A stretch of 64,000 nt of DNA from Mycolicibacterium sp. YH-1 (GTDB taxonomy: Bacteria; Actinomycetota; Actinomycetes; Mycobacteriales; Mycobacteriaceae), in assembly GCF_022557175.1 (NCBI RefSeq), contig NZ_CP092915.1, positions 744,001-808,000 of the forward strand. Reading direction: 5' to 3'. The first letter of the stretch is position 1, and every line of letters starts with the position of its first letter. This document shows positions 57,320-64,000 of the stretch, in pieces. Below the pieces are notes generated by a model, which searched no databases, was not told the DNA's origin, and worked only from the letters and a program-made list of their open reading frames with translations. A program made the translations under genes and the position numbers.

Positions 57320-60300
57320 CTATTGGCCGACACGACAGGTGGCGTCCACGGGTACGAGCCTCTCGCACAGCAAGTCCGCCAGATCGTGGACGGTGGTGAT
57401 ATCGGTGGTGGAGATGCGCACCCCGGTCTCGGTCTCGACGCGGGTGCGTAGTTCGAGGGCGCCCAGCGAATCCAGACCGTACTCGGAGAGCGCGCGGTCG
57501 GGATCGATGCTGCGACGCAGGATCAGGCCCACTTGATCAGCGATGAGATGGCGCAGCACGCTGGGCCACTCGTCTGGGGGCAGTCCGGTGAGTTCGGCGC
57601 GCAACCTTGCGGATCCTGTTGAGTTCTGCCCAGTGGAGCGGAGTGCCTGGGTGAAGGCGCTGTGCTGGGGGAAGGTAGCCAACCATGGTTTGCCCACAAC
57701 CTGCGCGTAGCCGGTGCAGGGGCGATCGTGGCGCAGCAGTGCTTCGAACGCATAGGCGCCGTCGTCGGGTGCAATGGCGACGTCGGCGCCGTGTGCCGCG
57801 GCAGTGTTGTGCCCGATCTGAGCCCATGCGCCCCACGCGATTGCCGTGGCGGGCAGACCTTGAGTCCGCCGCCACATGGTGAACGCATCGAGCCAGCTGT
57901 TCGCCGCGGCGTAGGCGCCACGGCCGGACGAGCCGACGAGCCCCGCCACCGAGGAGAACGAGCAGAACCAATCCAACGGCTGGTTCGCGGTGGCCACATG
58001 TAAGTTCCACGCACCGTGCACCTTTGGTGCCCACTCCTGCTCCAGGAGATCATCGGTGATGTTGGTCAGCGTGGCGTCGTCGATAACGCTGGCGGCGTGC
58101 AGCACACCGCGCACGGGGAGCCCGGATCTGGTCGCCGCGGCCACCGCCCGCTGGGCTGTTTCCGGTTCGCCGACATCGCCGCACTCCACCACCACTTCGG
58201 CGCCGGTCGCGCGGATGAACTCGATTGTCTCCATTGTCTTCTGGTCGGGCTCAGACCGGGAGGTGAGCACAATTCGGCCACAGCCACCTGCGGCCAGCCT
58301 CTGGGCGAAGAACAGCCCAAGGTCGCCAAGGCCGCCGGTGATGATGTAGGCACCGTCGCGGCGGAACGCCCGAACCTGCTCCGGGGGTAGCACCACATCG
58401 CTGCGGCCCGCATGCGGGATGTCAAGAACCAGCGCGCCGGTGTGCTGGGCCGTGCTCATCTGGTGCAGAGCGGCGGCGGCGTCGGCGAGCGGATAGTGCG
58501 TGCGCTCGGGCATCGGCAGCACACCGTCTGCGGTGAGCCGGTACACCGTCCTCAGCGACTCCTGCACCTGCCCAGGATGGCTAACCGACATCAACCCAAG
58601 GTCAAGCCCGTAGAAGGAGACGTTGCGACGGAATGGGGACAACTCCAGCCTGGTGTCGGTGTGGCTGTCGCGCTGGCTGATATCTACGAACCGACCACCG
58701 AGAGCGAGCAGTTCGAATCCCGCTCGTTGAGCGGATCCAATTGCCGAGTTGAGCACGATATCGATGCCGTACCCTGCGGTCTCGCGACGAATCTGGTGGG
58801 CGAAATCAACGCTGTGCGAGTCGTACACGTGCTCGATGCCCATGTCGTGCAGCAGTTGTCGATGCCCTGCGCTGTCTGCGGTCGCGAAGATATCCGCACC
58901 GGCGGCGCGGGCGATCGCGATCGCCGCCTGCCCGACCCCGCCGGTGGCTGAGTGAATCAGCACCTTGTCACCGCCCTCGATGTGGGCGAGATTGTGGAGG
59001 CCGTACCACGCGGTTGCATGGGCGGTGGTCACCGCGGCGGCCTGATCGTCGGCCAGACCGGGCGGCAGCTTCACGGCCAAGCGGGCGTCGCAGGTGACGA
59101 ACGTGCCCCAGCAGCCGTCCGGCGACAGACCGCCGACATGGTCGCCGACTTGATGATCGATGACGTCAGGCCCGAGCGCGGTCACGACCCCGGCGAAATC
59201 TGTGCCCAGTGCTGGCAGCTGCCCGTCGCAGTCTGGATGGCTGCCGGCGGCGACCAGCACGTCTGCGATATTGACACTGGATGCGGTGACCGCGACCTCG
59301 ATCTGCCCCGGTCCTGGCTGTATCCGTTCGCAGGCAACGATTTCCATCGACGTCAGATCGCCGGGGGTGCGGATCTGCATTCGCATCCCGTCGCGATCGT
59401 GGAAGGTTCTGACGTTTCGTCGCTCTTCGGGACGCAACGGTGTGGTGCGCAACCGTGCGATGTACCAGTTGCCATCTCGCCAGGCGGTTTCGTCCTCCTC
59501 GGATCCACTGAGCAATTGCTGCGCGAGTTGGGCAGAGTCGGTGGCCGCGTCCACATCGATCTGAGTGGCGCCCAGATGCGGGTACTCAGCGCTGACCACC
59601 CGGATCAGACCCCGCAGCCCAGCCTGCTCCAGGTTTGGTATGTCGCTTGCCAATACGCTGTGGGCGTTGCGAGTCACAACGTACAGATGAGGTAGCTCGC
59701 CGTGGATGGCTGGCAGCTCACGGGTGATATGCACCAGGTGCCGCACGTAGTCGCTGCTCTGCAGACGTTGGTCGCCTGCGTCGCAGTTGGTGCGAGGTTC
59801 GCTTCCTCCTGTGAGGATCACCACGCCGGCGAATCCGCCAGAGCGCAGCTGACTCATGAGCCGCTCGCCATTCGAGGCGTGATCGGCGTCCTTGGGCCAG
59901 TGCAGTGTGTCGCAGTGTGCGCCTTGCACTTTCAGTGCATCGGTCAGTGCGGTCGCCGCGTCCGGCTCGGTGGCGCTGGTGCTGATCAACAGCCAGCTTC
60001 CTGCGTCGGCGTACTCCGCCACGGGCAGTGTCCGTTGCTGCCATTCGATTGTCAGCAGCCCCTCGGCGAGTGTTCGGTCGCGGCGAACCTCCTCGGATCG
60101 GGTACCGAACCGCAGCCCCTGCACGGCGAGTAGGACGAACCCGTGCTCGTCGAGCACCTCGATATCGGCCTCGATCCCAGTGTCGTCGGTGCTGGTGACC
60201 CGCGTGTAGCAGTAGTGGGCATTGCGGGTCGAGCCGTAGGCGCGCAGCCGTCGGACACCCGATGGGGGGCCGAGAACGTCCCCACCGATGGTCTGGATGT

Positions 60301-63300
60301 GTGGATGAGCCTCGACGGACTGAAAACATGCGTCCAGCAGTGCGGGGTGCACGCCGTAAGCGTCACGTTCCGAGCGGATCGAGCGGGGCAGCGCGACCTC
60401 AGCGAGAACGGTGCCGATCTGGCCCTCGCCGGTGTAAACCGCTGTTAGACCGGTGAATGCCGTGCCGTAGGAGACACCATGCTGGTCCACGCGCTTGCGA
60501 ACCTCGGTGCCGTCCTCGCGATGTGGGTGCGAGGCGAGCAGTGCGAACGTGTCGTGTGCACGTGGCTGCTCGTCCAGCGCGGCATGCAGACCTGCCGTGG
60601 CGTGTCGTGCGTGCTCGCTCTCCCGATTCGTCTCCACCGTGAACTCGATGACACCCGATGTTGACAGTGACGCAGAGGCGTCGACCGTGGTGTGCCCACC
60701 CAGTGACAGCGGCTGCTCGAAGCGGATATCGCGGACCTCGGAAGCCTCACCCAGGACAGTGCGCGCGGCCGCCAGTGCCATCTCGCAGTAGGCCGCCCCG
60801 GGAAGGACAACCACACCGTGAATCTGATAGTCAGCCAACCAGGTTTGGCTTGCAGTGCTGACATCGGCCTGCCATACGTGGCGCTCCGGCTCCTCCTGCA
60901 AACGCACGTGCGACCCCAACAGCGGATGCACTGCGACGGTGTGACCGCCATGCGTTGGGGACTGCTGATCCCCCTGGCTCAACCACAGCCTTCGGTGCGT
61001 CCACGTCGGCAGCGGGGCGTCCACTAGCCGCCCACTCGGGCACTGCATGGAGAAGTCGACTGCGCCGCCCGCACTGTGCACATCGGCCACGAACTCGAGC
61101 AGCCCGTGGGGAAGCACCTGTTCGCGGCGCATAGCGCTCAGAGCTGTCAGCGGCATATCGCGGCCGTGGGCGGTCTGCTCAAGCGCGCGGGTGAGAAGCG
61201 GGTGTGGTGCCAGCTCGGCGAATATGCGGTGGCCGTCCTCCAATGCGGCCTGTACCGCCGTGGCGAACCGCACCATGCGCCGTGTATTGGTCACCCAGTA
61301 CGCGGCGTCGCACACCGGTTGCTCGCGCGGGTCGAAAAGCGTGGCCGAGTAGAACGGGACTTCTGGTGCCATCGGGCACAGATCCGAGAGCGCGTCCGTC
61401 AGCTCGTCGAGGATCGGATCGACCTGAGGCGAGTGCGGGGCGGTGTCCACGGAGATCTCGTGGGCCGTCACCTGACGCTGCTCCCAGGCAACGACCAGAT
61501 CGTGTACCGGTTCCCTGGCGCCGGCAATCACCGTGGATTGGGGTGAGGTGACCACCGCCACCACGGCGTCTTTGACGCCTCGGGCGGTCAGCTCCGAGAG
61601 CACTTGTTTGGCAGGAAGCTCCACCGTCGCCGCGGCACCACCACCGGCGACGCGCGACATCAACCGGGACCGACGGCACACCAACCTGACCCCGTCCTCC
61701 AGCGACAGCGCCCCTGCGACGACAGCTGCGGCGGCCTCGCCGAGCGAGTGCCCGATGACCGCGCCGGGACGCACGCCGTAGGCCCTCATGGTGGCGGCAA
61801 GGCCGACCTGGATCGTGAACAGTGTCGGCTGTGTTCGGTCCTCACCCGTCACCATCTGTGGCCGTGATAGCGCGTCGGTCACCGAGAACCCGGACTCGCG
61901 GGCGATCAGTGGCTCGGCCTGCGCGACAGTCGCGGCGAACACGGGTTCGGTCTCGAGCAGTTGCGCACCCATCGCAGGCCATTGCGAGCCCTGCCCGGAG
62001 AACACCCACACCGGATTGGTCATCCCGTCCCCGACGGCCGCCCGATACGGCGTATCGCCGTCGGCGACCCCGCGCAAGGCCTCGGTGAGCTGCGATCGGG
62101 TGCTGGCAATGACTGCCGTGCGTACCGGGCGGTGCACGCGCCGACGTGCCAGGGTGTAGGTCAGGTCGGGCAGCGCCACCTCATCGTGTCTCTGCAGCCA
62201 GTCGGCCATCCTGCCTGCGGAGCGGCGCAGTTCCTCGGCTGAGGTGGACGACAGCGGAAAGAGCATTGGTGCCTGTGGCGATGCGGCCGATGACATCGTG
62301 TCGTGGATCTCGGGAGCCTGCTCCAGTACGGCGTGCACATTGGTTCCCGACACCCCATACGACGACACCGCCGCCCTCCGGGGCGTGTGACCCGGCGTGG
62401 GCCACGGCGTGTTGGCCTGCGGTACAAAGAGATTGGTCTCGATCTGTGCCATCGCGTCGGGCAGGCGGGTGAAGTGCAGATTCTGCGGAATGACACCGTG
62501 CTGCAGTGCGAGGACCGCCTTCATCAGCCCGAGCACCCCGGATGCCGACTGGGTGTGTCCGAAGTTGGTCTTCACGGCCGCGAGCGCGCATGGACCGTCG
62601 AGGCCGTATACCTCGGCCAGACTGGCGTATTCGATGGGGTCGCCGACGGCGGTGCCCGTGCCGTGCGTCTCCACCATGCCCACGCTGGCGGGGTCAACAC
62701 CCGCCGCCGCCAACGCCTCGCGATAGGCCGCGACCTGCGCCGGCCGCGACGGTGTTGCGATATTCACCGTGTGGCCATCCTGATTCACAGCCGTGCCGCG
62801 GATCACGGCCAGGATCCGGTCACCGTCCCGCTGCGCATCCGGCAACCGTTTGAGCATGATCACGACGCAGCCCTCGCCGGGCACGAACCCGTCCTCCGCG
62901 ATGTCGAAGGCGTGGCAGCGTCCGGTGGGAGACAGCATGCCCGCGGCGGACCCCGAAGCCCATTTCCGCGGGTCAAGTATCAGCGTGGCGCCACCCGCCA
63001 GCGCAAGCTCGCTCTCCTTCTCGTGCAGGCTGCGGCAGGCCAGATGTACCGCGGTCAGGCCCGAGGAACAGGCGGTGTCCACGGTGAGGGCAGGACCGTG
63101 GGTTCCGAGGGCATGGGCGACCCGCCCCGACGCCAGGCTGAAGTTGTTACCGGTGAAGCCGTACGGGCCCTCCACGGCGTGCGCGTCGGCGGCTAACAAT
63201 TGGTAGTCGGCGTGCGTCAACCCGACGAACACCCCGGTCAGCGTGTCGGCTATCGCATGCCGGGTCATGCCGGCATGTTCCATGGCCTCCCAGGAGGTTT

Positions 63301-63661
63301 CCAGCAGCAACCGGTGCTGTGGGTCGCATGCGGTGGCCTCGCGCTCGTTGATCCCGAAGAACTCGAAGTCGAAGCCGGCAACGTCGTCCAGGAATGCACC
63401 CCACTTCGACACCGACCGACCGGGCATCCCAGGCTCCGGGTCGTAGTAGTCGTCGGAATCCCACCGATCGGCGGGAATCTCGGTAACTAGGTCATCGCCG
63501 CGCAGCAGTGACTCCCACAGCTGTTCCGGGGAGTCGATACCGCCGGGAAGTCGACACGCCATGCCGATGACGGCTACCGGAGTGACAGGTGTGGCGTGCG
63601 CAGTCGGCGAAGAGGCGCTTGGAGCCGAACTCCACGGATGCAATGTCTCTGACGGAGACAA
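57320..63661 (-). CDS. Mas-like reducing type I polyketide synthase (KS-AT-DH-ER-KR-ACP)
   Basis: The protein has 2,113 residues, the size of mycocerosic-acid-type synthases (about 2,110). Domains in order: KS from about residue 27 with C198 in DTACSSG, followed by ETHGTGT and [12 protein letters not shown] with VFSGQGSQW and GHSLGEA; DH with the '[15 protein letters not shown]' motif; ER with the NADPH motif [13 protein letters not shown] with GGLGDLG; and a C-terminal ACP with [14 protein letters not shown] full reductive loop predicts a saturated acyl chain, probably elongated iteratively. The start is TTG at 63661, because an in-frame TGA lies four codons upstream, GGAGGGG precedes it, and no ATG lies before the KS core. 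It is divergent from the acyl-AMP ligase, a common mycobacterial pairing. Confidence 0.93.
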   Translation of the reverse strand: MSPSETLHPWSSAPSASSPTAHATPVTPVAVIGMACRLPGGIDSPEQLWESLLRGDDLVTEIPADRWDSDDYYDPEPGMPGRSVSKWGAFLDDVAGFDFEFFGINEREATACDPQHRLLLETSWEAMEHAGMTRHAIADTLTGVFVGLTHADYQLLAADAHAVEGPYGFTGNNFSLASGRVAHALGTHGPALTVDTACSSGLTAVHLACRSLHEKESELALAGGATLILDPRKWASGSAAGMLSPTGRCHAFDIAEDGFVPGEGCVVIMLKRLPDAQRDGDRILAVIRGTAVNQDGHTVNIATPSRPAQVAAYREALAAAGVDPASVGMVETHGTGTAVGDPIEYASLAEVYGLDGPCALAAVKTNFGHTQSASGVLGLMKAVLALQHGVIPQNLHFTRLPDAMAQIETNLFVPQANTPWPTPGHTPRRAAVSSYGVSGTNVHAVLEQAPEIHDTMSSAASPQAPMLFPLSSTSAEELRRSAGRMADWLQRHDEVALPDLTYTLARRRVHRPVRTAVIASTRSQLTEALRGVADGDTPYRAAVGDGMTNPVWVFSGQGSQWPAMGAQLLETEPVFAATVAQAEPLIARESGFSVTDALSRPQMVTGEDRTQPTLFTIQVGLAATMRAYGVRPGAVIGHSLGEAAAAVVAGALSLEDGVRLVCRRSRLMSRVAGGGAAATVELPAKQVLSELTARGVKDAVVAVVTSPQSTVIAGAREPVHDLVVAWEQRQVTAHEISVDTAPHSPQVDPILDELTDALSDLCPMAPEVPFYSATLFDPREQPVCDAAYWVTNTRRMVRFATAVQAALEDGHRIFAELAPHPLLTRALEQTAHGRDMPLTALSAMRREQVLPHGLLEFVADVHSAGGAVDFSMQCPSGRLVDAPLPTWTHRRLWLSQGDQQSPTHGGHTVAVHPLLGSHVRLQEEPERHVWQADVSTASQTWLADYQIHGVVVLPGAAYCEMALAAARTVLGEASEVRDIRFEQPLSLGGHTTVDASASLSTSGVIEFTVETNRESEHARHATAGLHAALDEQPRAHDTFALLASHPHREDGTEVRKRVDQHGVSYGTAFTGLTAVYTGEGQIGTVLAEVALPRSIRSERDAYGVHPALLDACFQSVEAHPHIQTIGGDVLGPPSGVRRLRAYGSTRNAHYCYTRVTSTDDTGIEADIEVLDEHGFVLLAVQGLRFGTRSEEVRRDRTLAEGLLTIEWQQRTLPVAEYADAGSWLLISTSATEPDAATALTDALKVQGAHCDTLHWPKDADHASNGERLMSQLRSGGFAGVVILTGGSEPRTNCDAGDQRLQSSDYVRHLVHITRELPAIHGELPHLYVVTRNAHSVLASDIPNLEQAGLRGLIRVVSAEYPHLGATQIDVDAATDSAQLAQQLLSGSEEDETAWRDGNWYIARLRTTPLRPEERRNVRTFHDRDGMRMQIRTPGDLTSMEIVACERIQPGPGQIEVAVTASSVNIADVLVAAGSHPDCDGQLPALGTDFAGVVTALGPDVIDHQVGDHVGGLSPDGCWGTFVTCDARLAVKLPPGLADDQAAAVTTAHATAWYGLHNLAHIEGGDKVLIHSATGGVGQAAIAIARAAGADIFATADSAGHRQLLHDMGIEHVYDSHSVDFAHQIRRETAGYGIDIVLNSAIGSAQRAGFELLALGGRFVDISQRDSHTDTRLELSPFRRNVSFYGLDLGLMSVSHPGQVQESLRTVYRLTADGVLPMPERTHYPLADAAAALHQMSTAQHTGALVLDIPHAGRSDVVLPPEQVRAFRRDGAYIITGGLGDLGLFFAQRLAAGGCGRIVLTSRSEPDQKTMETIEFIRATGAEVVVECGDVGEPETAQRAVAAATRSGLPVRGVLHAASVIDDATLTNITDDLLEQEWAPKVHGAWNLHVATANQPLDWFCSFSSVAGLVGSSGRGAYAAANSWLDAFTMWRRTQGLPATAIAWGAWAQIGHNTAAAHGADVAIAPDDGAYAFEALLRHDRPCTGYAQVVGKPWLATFPQHSAFTQALRSTGQNSTGSARLRAELTGLPPDEWPSVLRHLIADQVGLILRRSIDPDRALSEYGLDSLGALELRTRVETETGVRISTTDITTVHDLADLLCERLVPVDATCRVGQ

Positions 63662-63843
63662 ATCCCCTCCTCACAGCAGGCCCTGCAGCTTCTCTGGCCA
63701 CTGCAAGGCTCACTCCCCCCGGATGTGAGCCGGCTAACTACGCCGGTGTCAATAGGTTAGGTTCGCGTACACCCGGTTGTCCTGAAATCCGAGCAATTCG
63801 CCGTTCTTTCCGGACATACGGCCGTGATGGTCGGGATACCCTG
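63662..63843. promoter_or_regulatory. Divergent PKS/FAAL promoter region with IdeR-like half box
   Basis: This 182-bp gap separates the divergent PKS and acyl-AMP ligase genes and must carry both promoters. ATAGGTTAGGTTCGCGTAC at 63752-63770 matches the IdeR iron-box consensus TTAGGTTAGGCTAACCTAA at 13 of 19 positions, with nine in a row (TAGGTTAGG). TACCCT at 63837-63842 could be a -10 element for the ligase gene. Both are weak predictions. Confidence 0.4.
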
Positions 63844-64000
63844 ATGCCCGTGGGGGAGACCACGATTCTGGATTTGCTGTGCGAGCGTGCGGGCTTGCAG
63901 GGCGACGATGCGGCGGTCACGTTCATCGATTACGAGCAGGACTGGAACGGGGTCTCGGAGAGCCTCACGTTCGCCCAGCTGTATCGGCGGACGCTGAGCG
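63844..64000 (+). CDS. Fatty acyl-AMP ligase (FadD/FAAL family), N-terminal part only
   Basis: The first 52 codons are present and the gene runs off the window. The sequence 'TTILDLLCERAGLQGDDAAVTFIDY' followed by 'SLTFAQLYRR' is the N-terminus of FadD26/FadD23-type ligases, which load fatty acyl adenylates onto PKS or NRPS proteins in mycobacteria. Facing the Mas-like PKS, it could prime that PKS and, directly or through it, the starter C domain of NRPS1. The start may be ATG 63844 or GTG 63850; a TACCCT just upstream would suit a leaderless message from the GTG. Confidence 0.75.
   Translation, partial: MPVGETTILDLLCERAGLQGDDAAVTFIDYEQDWNGVSESLTFAQLYRRTLS

Overview
The window comes from a high-GC actinobacterium and is almost certainly mycobacterial, probably a rapid grower of the Mycolicibacterium type. 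The pointers are the tail of an HsaF-type aldolase (cholesterol ring degradation), an MHB-type hemophore-like secreted protein, an RqlH-type helicase, a GAP/Sap-type lipid-addressing protein, a Mas-sized (2,113 aa) polyketide synthase and a FadD-type acyl-AMP ligase.

Layout. 1-4678 (+) holds the hsaF 3' end, a small secreted hemophore-like protein with a strong terminator, a secreted Ala/Pro-rich protein and the helicase. 5015-5518 (-) is a DUF2505 protein. 5715-52622 (+) is one giant NRPS operon: an MbtH-like protein, then NRPS1 (6,530 aa), NRPS2 (4,501 aa) and NRPS3 (about 4,495 aa). From 52633 to 63661 everything is on the minus strand: an ICMT-family membrane methyltransferase, HtpG, a GAP-family membrane protein, a SAM methyltransferase and a reducing Mas-like PKS. 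A fatty acyl-AMP ligase starts divergently at 63844 and runs off the window.

NRPS reading. NRPS1 is C-A-T / C-A-MT-T / C-A-T / C-A-T / C-A-MT-T / C. NRPS2 and NRPS3 have the same architecture, A-T / C-A-T / C-A-MT-T / C-A-T / TE. Each begins with an A domain that lacks its own C domain and ends in a thioesterase. Only NRPS1 supplies a free C-terminal C domain. The simplest model is a forked assembly line: NRPS1 hands a lipo-pentapeptide to either NRPS2 or NRPS3, giving two all-L lipo-nonapeptides N-methylated at residues 2, 5 and 8. They would differ mainly at residue 9 and perhaps at residue 6. A fragment of a C domain's 3' end survives between NRPS2 and NRPS3, so the second arm looks like a tandem duplication of about 13.5 kb. 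The first six positions (X-NMeY-X-X-NMeY-Thr) match the order recalled for the M. fortuitum peptidolipid fortuitine, but the last three do not. The product is therefore probably a relative rather than fortuitine itself.

How the genes may work together (inference): the FAAL and the Mas-like PKS supply the acyl chain, the starter C domain of NRPS1 attaches it, MbtH supports the A domains, the TEs release the peptides, the ICMT-family enzyme could methyl-esterify the C-terminus, the GAP protein could help export, and HtpG could act as a chaperone for the megasynthases.
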